From assembly GCF_964199755.1 (NCBI RefSeq), contig NC_133914.1, positions 2,666,001-2,730,000 on the forward strand: DNA of 64,000 nucleotides, read 5' to 3'. The DNA comes from Larus michahellis (taxonomy: Eukaryota; Chordata; Aves; Charadriiformes; Laridae). Positions 17,401 through 29,600 of the stretch are shown in pieces. Each line of letters opens with the position of its first letter. The first letter of the stretch is position 1. The notes below the pieces were generated by a model that saw only the letters and a program-made list of their open reading frames with translations, ran no database searches and was not told the DNA's origin. A program made the translations under genes and the position numbers.

Positions 17401-20400
17401 CTCAGAGACTTTCTCCTCATTATTATCTTGGTTTGATGTCACAGCTACTTCCAACGCAGGAGGCTACAAGAAAGAGCGTAATGGATATATTATCCACAAA
17501 GTCTGTCCCACCATCTCTGAGAGCAACTTCCATTTTATCTCTTCGAAAAAAGCCCAAGATGACAGGCTAACAATGTGACAATTACAACATTTCTGGTAGT
17601 CAGATGATTGTAAAATGGCTCAGACATCTCTGTAGCATCATTGCTACCCAGTCCTCACCAAATTCAAATGAGCGTCACCTGAATCACCAGACTTGGGCAG
17701 AGCCCAAGACATGCACCACCCAAGTTACATGGCGCTCTGGGAAAAGCACCAGTGAATACCGTTAGGAAAACCGAATCGTATGTGAGAAAAAAAGAGAGAC
17801 AAGAACATCACATTCTCACCTGGGGACCCGTTTCTGCATTCGGTGGCTTCACAAAGAATGGAATTCTGCCCCTCTGCCAGTCATTGAGAACCATCTTGCT
17901 CACAGTCTGCAAGTCAGGCTCACCACCCTGAAAGAACGCAGTAACAATTGATGTCCGCATTTGCAGGGCGTACCACCTTTCTATTACCCATAAGCAACAG
18001 AAACGTTCACATTTCCCATGTTCAGTAACTGGCCACATGCTCTTCCAGCCTGCAAATGCAGAAAGTTGTCACACCTTTAGCAGTTTTCCAGTCCTACAAG
18101 CAAGTTTCTCAAGGAAGTCTTCTGTATCCTTCCAGTTATCAATTTTGTACGTCTTTCTGATGTACTCTGGTTTGGCTCTTTCCAACACAGCACTAATATG
18201 ATCTTCAGGGCTCTTAATCTTCTCAACTTGAACCTGAAAACGAATGGTAGAGTATCAACCCTTTGGACAGCGTGCATTCATTTCTTTGAACCCGTCGTAT
18301 GGACAACGGCAAAGATTTTCCAGCATTTAGTGCAGATACGTACCACTCCCTTCAGCACAATGTCTGTTTCTGTGTCTCCAGATGGATAAACTACACCTGG
18401 GCAGTCAATGAGAAAAATCCGCCGCATCAAGGTAATGTACTGCCACACCTGAAAGAGATCAGTAGTTCACCATGTTACCTCCTTCCACACAGCCCTCTCT
18501 TCTGCTTTTTAAATGCACAGTTCTAATACACGGGGGTCACCCTGGGAACACATAGAAGCAGAATATAACAGGGCAGTTTTGTTAGCCAGCCAAGACATCC
18601 TACATCTTGCTCCTTCTCTATCAGCCAGTGCTATCCCTACGCTTCTGCATCAAACTACTAATTCACAGGACCAAAGTGAGGAAACTACAAACTCTGATAT
18701 TCTGTGATTTCCCTCTTCCATGATCCTCAACTTTAGTGATATGTAGGAGTAAAACGAACAGGCTAGCAAAGAAGATTCCTGTAACCTTCTCTTCTTGTTT
18801 ACTGTCACATTCTTGAAGAACAGAGTTAGAACACCAGCACTTAAGAGAGCCTGACAGCACAAATATACCCAATCGGGATTCAGGAGAGCACAGAGACTGA
18901 GTCAGGGCAGCTGAGCACAGATCGCAGCACTACAGTAAAGGCAGAGAGGGAACTCAGGAACGCTTCCAGTAGCCGTGCTTCAGAGCATGACTGTTGACCC
19001 GCCACTCGCCAGACTCAGGGTCACATAGCCTGTGCAGTTCAAGTGCTAGACTTGGAAAATGCCATTGAGCTAATTTTAAATGAATTCTGCCTTTGACAAT
19101 GCACTTACATAATTTACTTTTGTCTTTCATGTAGGGATCTCCTCCTACCTTTGTTTCACCTGCAATAGGGGCCACATTGCAGACTTTCTTAGACCGTAAC
19201 GTATTGATGACTGAGCTTTTGCCGACGTTCGGATAACCAATGAAACCCACACTGATCTGTTTCTTGTCAGAGTGTAACTGTTAAGAAATAACACATCTTT
19301 TGAGCACCTCGTAGAGAAAGACAGAATTATTACTAACACAGTTCTGAACATTTGTGCAGCTACTGCTCTATGTTGGAAAGCAAAGGGGACTCCAAAGTAC
19401 CAGGTCAAAAAATGAGATAAGCTTTTTTCTACCAGAAGAGATCTACAAGGGTATAACCAACTCACCAAGAACTCCAAGCACTGAAGAAAGTATTTGCTAC
19501 TTCAAAAGGAAGATGTGAACCCCTTGCATTCCTGGTTGCTCTAAAATTACTTGTGAACGCCTTAGTTAGAAACCATTTAGGTGGAGAAACCAAGCAAATA
19601 CAAACAGTAGCTGGGGGCAGAATATAAATGTGGCTTGACGAGGTGTAACAGAAAGTACCTTTCTTGGTAAAATAAAGGCACTTAAAAGGAGAATACCTTA
19701 AGAGAATATACATACATGCAGGACATAAACCGGTGTGAAATATTTTCCTCTCTTGTACACATTCAAATGAGACCCAGGAGTGTCAAAGGGATACTCTGTC
19801 TACAAGGAACCTAGGCCAGAGACTGGTGGTCAAACCAGCTCTTTCTGGATCTCCTCAGTTTGACAAACACTTTGAATGTATTTGAAGGAATATTTTCCAT
19901 TTTCTCTTCAGAGAAGGGAGCTTTATTGATGGAGTCATTTGCCGACAGAATGTCCATAGGGAAATGTACTGAGCCCCAAAGGCTACCAAAACAACACTCC
20001 ACACTAAAACCCACCACTCCCCAAACAACAACACCAATCCCCAAAATTGTTCTGTACCTTTCCAAACTGCCTTAAGAGCTGTATGAAAGCACCTTTGCCA
20101 AAAGGGTTTGTGAGGCTGGCATGAAAAGCAAGTGTTGGATACTCCTGGGAAAGGACGGCAACCCAGCGCTTCTGAAGAGGAAAACATGACTCGGTTAGGG
20201 ACCCTGTGCTGCGGAGGTGGTGAAACGATCTGCTTATGAGCAGAAGTACACGGCATCTTCACTCGGGTCACAAAAGCAACTGTCTATGAAAATTGCTATG
20301 TAAGAACCTTTGAAGCATTTCACCAACCCAACAGCTAAAAGGATCGAGTATTGTTTTTCTAAGAGACAAACAATTTCCCAAAAACGCCTTCACTGCTAGC

Positions 20401-23400
20401 TAAAACTAATTAGTTTAACAATATAAAGAAAACCAGCTGTGGTGGATATGGATCTTAAGCGGACTAACATTTAACATACTCTGGAGACATCAGCTGAACT
20501 GTTAAATCCAGACAGAGGAAGTAGAGAATTTGTGGCTGGTAAGTGTTGCTCAACTCAGCCCAACTTGGACAGATTTACATTGCAATTGTTACTTTTATAA
20601 GCAGGCAAGCAGAGAGTTCCCATTGCCCCAGTTACATTCTGCCCTTTGAGACCAGCATGAAGACTGGCAACAGAATTAAGGCAGAGGCTACAAAAGGAAC
20701 AAAGAAGGTCCATGGAGTAACAGGCAGAACTGTGCTTACGGTAGCCCAGGTAGGAACAAGATCACATTTGTTCAGGACAAAAATTAGATGTTTCCAGTGT
20801 TTCTCCTTTTTAAGGTAAGATTCCACGTGAGGGGAGCGAGTACCCATGGGATCCCTGGCATCAAGAACTTGAACGACAACATCTGATGAATCTATCACCT
20901 GAAAAAAAAGAAAAAAAAAATCACAGAGAAGGAAACGATTTTACAGAAAGCAAGACATCTATACCTCCAAACTGAAAACCAGTAATTTTCTAAACTACAT
21001 CATTAGTTTAGAAACCTTGTACCCTCCATGAACAACTGTTAGCTCCCCACAGACTAGTGAAGCTCAGACTAATAACCATTAACCCTCCACTCTTTCTTCT
21101 CCTAACTCCCCTCCACATTCAGGCTGGACAGCCGAAGAGCTTTCTTTTAACCTGCTCTTATGCACCAAGGAAGATGCTTGGAGCACTTGGGAAAGAAAAC
21201 ACTGCACCCAAACAGGAAAATTAATTGCTTCAGTAGATAAAAAACCAACGCTCACCATCCATTCTGCAGCAATTCATTTCTGCCATTTCATAAAGGAACA
21301 GGATATAAAGTATGTTTTCTGGATCAATATGAAACACACAACCAAGCAGGAACCTGCTGTTAGTTCACTAAGCATCTACAGCAGGGAGCTGTCATTTTAT
21401 GACTTGCTTCAAGCCAAGCGAATTTGTTTCACAGCTATTTCCTGCATTTTTGGCAGCGTCTTACTGAAATCTGTTTTGCTGTATCATTCCCAACGCTTTT
21501 AAATCTAAATGAAAAGGTTTTAAGCTACATTCAGAAATTCAGAGCAAAAAGTTAGGCAATTTCACACCTACCAGGCACTGAGAGCACGCAAACTGCTCTT
21601 ACGGCCCTAATTCGTTCTCAGCCTCCATTCCTGTAGCAGTTGAGGTGGCTCATGGGGAACTGAGGGTCAGAGTCCTCCAAAGATGACACTATCAATGTGC
21701 CAGATGTTTTTAGCCTAAAGAAACTTAAGGGCATCTGGCTGGTTTATTTGCGGTGAAGCCCCAGAAATCAAAGAGAAGCTCCTACCTTCGCTCTGCCAGT
21801 CCAGATCACATGTTTTAAGGTTGGTTGTTCCAGCAAGACAAGAGCTCAAGAATCAAGCTCAGTCAGGCAGAGATTTGAAAATGAATCTCTGCTCTCTTCT
21901 ACAGCTGACTTTTTCTGTTCGTATTTATGTGCTGTATCAGTACCAGAAAAAGGATGTATGGTTTCAAGTCAGTCAGTTCAAGAGGCTGACAGGAAAGCAG
22001 GGAAAGGAATGTCAAACTCAGGACATTTATGCACGAACAAAGTCACTGTCTTAATGTTTCTAAGAAACTTTACAGCGAATTCAATTGTATCAAAGCTTCC
22101 CTAACAGAGCAATAAATGGTTTTCAGAACTTTTCTGATTACTGCTGTATAGCATTTCCAACGCTGGGCTGAAGCGCCTGACTTCGTAAAGGCTGAAAGAC
22201 AGACGTGAGCGTGCTGCAAATGATAAACGTTGCTTACCTTGTAGAGCTCACCCCAGATTCTTTTGGACTGTCCTTTCCTATATATGTCCTCTTGTGCTTC
22301 ATCCCTGGAAGTGGATTACCAGAGGCATCAGCAACGACAATAAGAGGGTTACAGTGTTGTCTTCTCTAAAGCCATTGACAGACAAAGGAGGAGAGGAGAC
22401 CAAAGTAACAGACAGCTGGGATTTAGCCCCCCTCCTCGTCCCCCGCCTTCAATCCACCCATTTGCAGAAAGATCCTACAAACGTGCGGCCTTTCAAAGAC
22501 TCCTGTCTGCCCACTGGTCAGTTCCCTACTAACCCAAAACATGAGTTTGGAGATATTCTGACATGCAACAGAAAACAAATTATGAATAGTCAGAGGGGTC
22601 CCATGGAAGCAACAGTTTGCTTAAATACATAGCATTAAAAAAATCCCAAATTCAGCGAATTTCACTTTCCTTACTCCTCATACAGTAACAGCACCGACAG
22701 AGGTACTAGATACGTCTTTAAAAATAGAGCTGGCTTTTCAGAAATGCAAACAATGGATGATTTCTCCTTTCTGTTTACCTTACACCAGTGTCTTCTGTCA
22801 CCAGGTCTCGGTCCTTGCCCTGATCATAAGCTCCTGACGAGGCCTCAGCATTCTCCACCAGAGACTGCACGTCACTTGCAGAAAGATTTGGTCTTTTCCT
22901 CTGTGATTTGGGGCCAAACGTTGTTTCAAATGTTTCTGTGTCAAGAATGTGAACTCTGGAGGTCTAAGGAAAAACAGGTTGGTAAAAAACCCACAAACAG
23001 TGTTTTTTCCATCTCTCGTGACATACAGTGTACAAGACGCAACTCTGCAACCTGTGACAAGAGTTACGGGCACTTTCCTAATAATGTTTGAGTTTTCCAG
23101 CTTAATCTTTGAGACACATAAGGGTGGATACTTAATAAGCAACAAAACACACTGCACTTGCCAAAGAACTATGCTTCAGTTCTTTCACTATAAATGATGT
23201 CAAACGTAATTAAAGCTACAATGATGAAAATTCAGCTGCTATCTTTGATCATTTCTTATTTTTCTAACAAGTGCACAAATCTCGCCAAATTCACAGAGTT
23301 TTGTCAGCGACAATTACAATCAAAACTGTAGATTTTAATGCCTGTAACGAATGCCAACTTTTCTTGGAACAGCATTCAATTCATTGCTGAAAGAAGTAAT

Positions 23401-26134
23401 TTGTTTTTGTAATGCACATTTTTGTTTCTTATAACTTTTTCCTTAATTTAGGTAACATTTTTATGACATAAACCTGGAAAGTTTCCACATGAAAAAACAG
23501 CTAGCTAGAGTCCAAAATAATAGTTCAGTTGTCATGAAAGAAACCTGATAATAACTAAAACTTGATGTACTAGAGATGAAGGCTGCAAGCACAAGAATTT
23601 CTGATTCAATATAAAAAGCAGATATTTGAGTTCAAATTCATCGCATGAAGAATGTCTGGAGTGAGAAGCATCCTCTAAAAAGGCCCCTCTGCCACACGAG
23701 CTATTAAAAGCATTAGAAGGTAAGGTGGCAAGCTGCTACAGTCATCCTAAGTCATGCTCTAACCTCAGATGTTTTAGGGTAAGTTTCCTATTGGAAAAAG
23801 AGAATTTCTAATAAAGAACAGATCTTCTCACAAGCTACAGGGAAGTAATACACCATTTCTTTGCCTTCACGTTCGATGTCCACAGTGATAGGCTCTCAAA
23901 AGCATCTTTCCCCCAGTCATCTGCCCTAATTGCCTCTCCCAATGCTTCTAGAACTCAACATTTCATCAGGCTGAACAGACACAGCATGATCGCCCACCGA
24001 AAAATACCATTCACGACACCCCTGTGCACATAACCCAGCCCTCACTCTGTACAGGTGAGTGACACTCACGTGCGGTTTAATCCGATCGTAGAAAAGGGAC
24101 ATCGGCAACTTTCTTTGCTTCATGACCACTCTGTAAGGATCTTTCATGACCGTTTCCATCTCTTCTTGAAATTTCTGTAGGGATGATTGCTTGATCACAC
24201 GGGTATTTCCTGCATATAAAAATAAATATTGCACCCGACCATTCCTCATCTGAACCGCTTCAAAGACCCCCAGTACACTGATAAATTATTAATACTCCAT
24301 CTGGAATCAAAAATACCAGTGACAAAAAATAGAGGATTTTACTTGTGACAAACCCCACATTAGCATAAATAAGCCAATCCCTTTCTTTCCCATTTAAAGA
24401 AAATTTTAAAAGTATCCCCAGGGCGCTTAACATACACGGGCTACAGCATACATACACATTCACAAACCCCAGAAAATGATTAAAAGAAGCAGAATAACCA
24501 CACTTTAGAGGAGTGCACGGAAAGCAAACACCCAAAGTACAGGGATACGCAAAGCATGCGCCAATACCCATGCCTACGGGGAGGGTCCTTCACCTTCATT
24601 TTCAGTATCTGTCCCACACAGCACTGGGACCACAATTCTGACATAAACACCCTCCAAACACACAACGTCCGACAGTTTTTAAGCTTGCTCAGTCTGAGAG
24701 TTGGAAAAAAACTCACCAAACCATTTAATATTTGGTTCCACTCTTGCAACTGTGCCTGGTGCCACTGTTGACTGATACTGCAGAGGCTTAATCACTTTAC
24801 CATGTTTGTTTCTAAGTGAAAAATGAGAACACATGTAAATAGGCAAGGGCAGCACACATCCCTCTAGCACTTCTGTCCACTAGACCAGAAGTACACCCAC
24901 AAAATCCAGACACACCCTCGATCTAGAACTGGTGCCCCTGAGACTGTTACCAGAGAGGGTGCTGCCTGCAAAGGCTCATTAACTCAAACTCTGGAGCAGC
25001 AGAAGTGGTGTCAGCGAGTGCACACCCTTCACTCTCGCTCCAGCTTGTCCAGACTCCTGATGAAGGTGGGCTATGTCAAACCAGGAATGGCTCACTGGGC
25101 TGCCCAAAGGAGCACCATGCCATTTCCTAGTAGCCACTGCTTTCTTCTCTTATGGGCTCACATGGAAATTTTTAATCAGCTCTACCCATCAGCTAGTGCA
25201 CAACACTCATTGTAAAATAATTTCCAACTTCAGACCTAGCTTAAATTTAGCAAATTTTTAAAATACACATTCCCCAGTCTGCTCTCAAAACACAGTGAAA
25301 TCTGGCAAAACAAAACAAAACTGTTAATCTGAACCAGGACTCCCAGAAACCCCCGCAGCATCTACAACGTGGCAGAGACGTGTGTTTACAAGGTGGGAGC
25401 TGCTCCACAGCCAGAGACACTCCCAAGGAGTGAAGGGCTGTTTCCCAGCAAAGGGGCTGTACGGCTGTCAGGCTCTTCAGACATTTTAAGGTGAGCTTTT
25501 GAGTTACACTGTTGTGGGGAATGAAGGAATTTGGGCATTTTGGGGTTCATGACATTCCAGTGGGATCACATCTGCGTGTTTTCCAGCTGCATTCCCAACA
25601 CACGTCGCTGCGCTGACGGCGCTCAGGATAAGCTCCGCGCCACTAACAGGCATTCTGCCATCAGAGCAAGGGCAGCTGCCCCCAGCGCGGTCCCACCTGC
25701 CCTCACCGGCTGAACGCAGCGCCCACGCTGCCGCTCCGCACCTGCACACGCGCTCCCGGCGCCGCACGGCCCCGGTGTGTCCCGCGGGGCGCGGCCCGGC
25801 AGCGCAACTGCCCGCTCACCGCCGTGCCCGGGGAGCCCGGCCCCGCGCGCCGGCCTGGCCCGCGGCAAACCCCGCGGCGCGGCCTGGGGCCCCGGGCTCA
25901 CCTCCGCTCCTTCTGCCGGTACATGTTGAGACGGCGGATGGTGGCTCGGTCCCGCATGTTGTTTCCTCCCGCGCCCCCCACGCGATCTGCGGAGACAAGA
26001 CAGTGTCAGGCCAGGCCCGGTAAGGCACGGCACAACCCGGTACGGCGCGGCCTGCGGCCCCCACACACACCGGGGTTGGTACTGGCGCGGGAGGGGTTGA
26101 TGGTGCTGCGGCCCTTGTAGCGTGGCTTCACCAT
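14436..26134 (-). CDS. GNL2: GNL2 (NGP-1/Nog2), nucleolar GTPase of 60S ribosome assembly
   Basis: GNL2 binds pre-60S particles in the nucleolus and is needed for their maturation and export. There are sixteen coding exons: 26071-26134, 25902-25986, 24717-24811, 24070-24209, 22779-22963, 22238-22304, 20740-20898, 20058-20171, 19149-19277, 18344-18448, 18075-18233, 17820-17927, 17030-17463, 16285-16364, 15471-15562 and 14436-14585. They give 721 residues (human 731), all GT-AG and in phase. The NGP1 N-terminal domain starts [15 protein letters not shown]. The GTPase is circularly permuted: DARDP (about 225) and G4 NKCD (255-258) come before G1 GYPNVGKS (317-324) and G3 DCPG (361-364). An acidic Glu/Gln-rich region, a [19 protein letters not shown] helix and a Lys/Arg-rich nucleolar tail follow. 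Exon 15 carries six Asp codons, five of them a perfect GAT run. Start at 26134 is the first ATG in a CpG island. Confidence 0.98.
17595..17648 (-). ncRNA. Weak C/D-box snoRNA-like element in GNL2 intron 12
   Basis: Read on the minus strand, the 54-nt element begins GGTAG and ends CTACC, a 5-bp terminal stem. A C-box-like ATGATGC lies next to the 5' stem, and CTGA sits next to the 3' stem, with a second CTGA inside. The C box misses the final A, the element is shorter than usual, and it lies 131 nt from the acceptor. It may be chance; ribosome-biogenesis genes often host snoRNAs, which is why I record it. Confidence 0.15.
20899..22237. other. GNL2 intron 6
   Basis: This is one of the longest GNL2 introns (1.3 kb), mixed to AT-rich. 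I see no coding exon, LINE or clear RNA gene in it. Confidence 0.5.
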
Positions 26135-26620
26135 GGCGGCGAGCGGAGCGCCCTGCACGGGGCGGGCAGCAATCACGGCCGGACCGGGAGAGGTGAGAGG
26201 CCGCTCCGCCACACGCACCACACCGGGCAGGAAGCGGCAGCACAAGTACTTCCGGCGCGAGGGTCGGCGCCATGACGCACTTCCGATGAGTCAGCCTTCC
26301 GGCTGCGCAGGCGCGTCCGGTTGCCCTGACAATCACGTCGCCATGGCAACGCGTGGGGCTGGCCCGGCCCCGGTCCCCCCCGTCCCCCCGATGTCCTCCG
26401 TCCCCTCGGCCCGTCCCGCCGTGCCCCGGGGCTCCCCGGGGCCTCCCTAACTCGAGGCCGCGCCGCGGGGCCGCCCGTCCGCCATGACCCGCCCGCGGGG
26501 CCCGGCGGGGCGGCCTGTGCCGCGGGGCACTCCCGGCCCCTCCGCCCTTCCCGGGGGCTCCCGGCGCAGCGCGGGCCGCGGGGCGGGCGGGCCGCTTCCA
26601 GGGAGGAGAGGGCTGGAATA
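25690..26620 (-). promoter_or_regulatory. GNL2: CpG-island promoter of GNL2
   Basis: The CpG-rich segment spans GNL2 exons 1-2 and about 480 bp upstream. It contains ETS-type sites at 26248-26255, 26278-26285 and 26295-26302 and an NRF1-like TGCGCAGGCGCG at 26304-26315. These elements suit a housekeeping ribosome-biogenesis gene. An X-box lies at the upstream end. Confidence 0.75.
26337..26350. promoter_or_regulatory. RFX X-box upstream of GNL2
   Basis: GTCGCCATGGCAAC matches the X-box consensus at every position and differs from the classical GTTGCCATGGCAAC by one base. It lies about 200 bp upstream of the GNL2 start codon. GNL2 is not a ciliary gene, so the site is unexpected. Confidence 0.6.
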
Positions 26621-29600
26621 AGGAAGGGTGCTGGCACAGGAGGCCTCATTGTTTGTGAAATGTTGTTTGTTCGCAGACACATAATCAGAATCATTTGGGA
26701 GCGCTTGGCATTCGCGCGCGTTTCCATTCGCAGATGAATGCATGTGGTCAGCAGACTGGTCTGTCGGTGTGGGGATGCTGGTGGGAGCACTGGCGCGCTC
26801 GCAGCGGCGGGGCAGCGGCGGTGGGGTGTTTATGGGCACAGGGGGCTGTTTTTTCTAGGTTACTGGCAATGACTTTTTAAAATTAGAAATAACAACACTG
26901 GCGGTTTTGTATGCACGTAAAGAATTGCATGGACAGTGCAGAAACGAAATCAAATTTAGGCAAATTATATGTCTAAAGACTGAGCCGACGTTATGTTACT
27001 GCCAGATTTTAATAGAAATTGGAAAGATCCTCACCTTGGGGGAATTAACAAAGCTCCACTGAAATGGTGTTAATTTATAGCAGAGATTGGGCTGGGGCCA
27101 AACTGCTCAGCACGTTGGGGAATCTTCTTCAAATGAAGGTCTGGCCCATCGCTTCTAAATACTTACTAGCAGCAGAGTATTCACAGCTAGTTCCATTTCC
27201 TTCCAGTCCTGCTCATGCTCTTCTAAATCCAGAACAATAGCAGAGCTTCAAAGATTTTGTTCTTTTCATGATTTTCAGCATTTTGCGTTTAGGTAGTGCA
27301 TAGTCCCTGTTGTACAACAAAGTCCTAATGAGTCAAGACTTGGGAGCTGTTTTGTAAGATGGCGGTCTTGAATTTTCAGTCTGTTTTGGTTAAGCCTATG
27401 ATTTCTGTTTTTTCTCTTAATAGAATTATCTATGCCTTGGGCATTTAAAAAATACACATTGATGTGGGCATAAAAAATTAATTCCAAATTGTAGATAATT
27501 GTTTAAGCTATCAGACTTGAGGCTCATGGAGAAGAGTTTTCCCAGGACAAGTGTGTTTTCTATTAGAGTTGATATCAATCTGTCAGAAGATCCTTTTGAT
27601 TTTCAAATTTTTAGACTAAATAGTTGAGTAATCCTTGCTCTGTTCTCCCCCACTCTTTCTTCCTTTTCCTTAAGAAAACACTCTTTTTATTGTTAGCAAG
27701 ATACCTTGGAGTGCATCCAGAAAAATGCTGTCTCTTTCTGTGAAAGAATAGAAATAGCTAGCTTTAGACATGAGGTTATGTCGTGGAGAACTTTTATTGG
27801 TAATGTGTCTGAGCGAATTGCTGAATTCCCACGTTGGAAGCTTTCCCGGGGAGGTCTCGGCGTGACTGTCCCAGCCTGGCTCACGGTGAGCCCCGTCGCC
27901 CAAATCGGAGCGGGCTACAATCCCCTATTTTCTGTCATAAGAAAAGGTTATACTGAAAACATACGGGAATTGCATTCAAACGGGAAGAAATTCATCCTTT
28001 CAGCTGCGCTCTCCTCTCTCTCAAGTCTTTCCTGACCAAAATTACACTGCTGGGGCTGACAGTTAGTATTTAACTCGCAGTATCTCTGTAGCTGTGGTTG
28101 TTTGCTTGTGTATCTGATAACATGCCAGTCAGATATTTTACTCTACTAAACTAATTTTATGTTGCTGTATGACTCACAAGCTTCTCGTTTGCTATTGATG
28201 CATCCTCCCATTTCAATTTTTCACTTTTTTTCCCCTTTTTAAATTGGCTGCAGCGCGATGTTGTCCGCGCTGCGTGCCAGACAGGAGAGGGGGGTTGTGA
28301 TAGATGCCAGGCCTGTCGGATCTGCCAAACAGCCCCAGCTTCGTTGACACGACCAGCCTGGCCATTGCTGAAATGAAATCATTTTGAATTTTATCTGGCC
28401 TCTTCCTTGTCAAAATCGCAGTGAATGTGGTTGTGTGATGCCATCGGAATGACTCATTGCCATAATTACATATGTTCTAAGGGGTTATTCCCATTGTATT
28501 ATTAAAAACTAGTGATGGTTGATTTTTGGCAGGGACTGTCTTCCTTGTATGATCTACAGATTTTGTCAATTAAATGAAAGAAAGATAGATTTCCAAAACT
28601 TCAGAACAAGACTGGACTTGTACTCCGAGCACTTTCGGTGTGGTATTGAGCTACTTTGTTCTATTTAACAGGATAAAGGCAACATCAGCCATCTTACTCT
28701 CCTTGTTGCAGCGCAAGGACTGGGTTCCGTAGTAGCCTTCAAACCATCCCAAGCCCGGCCAGAACGTACCGTAGATGCTTTCTCGTCACAGTAGTTTTCC
28801 CAGCTCAGTTGAGGGCTATCACTTACAGGAGCGGGAGGCTCCTTGGCAAAAGGCTCCAGGTTTGACAGCTCCTTAGCAAAAAAAAACCCAAAAGCGATCC
28901 CAGATATCGTTGCCTTGGATCTGGAGTTCCCAAAGTGGCGACGGAAAGCAACAGAGGGAAGCTGGAGGGAGGAGGGGAAAATCGCAGTCAAGCAAAAAAG
29001 GCCAAAAGATGGAAAAGGACTTTGGGAGCGCGGGCGGCGCATGCCCAGCGGGATCGAGCCCTGGGAGCGAGTGCCACGCTCGGGCTGCGCCGTTCTTGCG
29101 GGCCTGCAGAGCCTCCTGCTTCGCTCTTGAACGTCCGCCAGCGCTGCAGATCCCTCTCGCAGGAATTGAGTGTTTACTAGCAATCTGGAAGCTGAAGCAT
29201 TTACATCTAAATGTTTTACTTTTGTGATTTGGTTTTAATAGTAATGAGAAGTGACTCCTTTTCTGGAAAGCTGCACGTGCTGCACCGTGCATGTTAGCCT
29301 TGCGCATCGCAGGATTTGACGTGGCCTTTTGCAGGCTGTTTCGGTGGCAGACAAGGTTCTAACCAAGCTTTTTAGCTTGTGATGTAAATAACAATGTCTT
29401 ATCTACCTGGTGGGCTCTTCTTTGTCTGCTAAGATCCTGCTGCTCTTCAAAAATCGTGGCGATTCTGGCCATCTAAACTATGGTTTGGCATTCAGTTGGC
29501 TATAATATATTCTCATGTGTATAAAAGCCATCGATGTGATTTATTTATGCTGACTGTAATTTTAATAAAGTTTTTTTTTTTAAATGTTATGCCTAACGTC

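Noticed and set aside
26447-26839. Open frames in the GNL2 CpG island
   Set aside because: GC-rich promoter DNA with Arg/Pro/Gly composition; no conservation or splice support visible.
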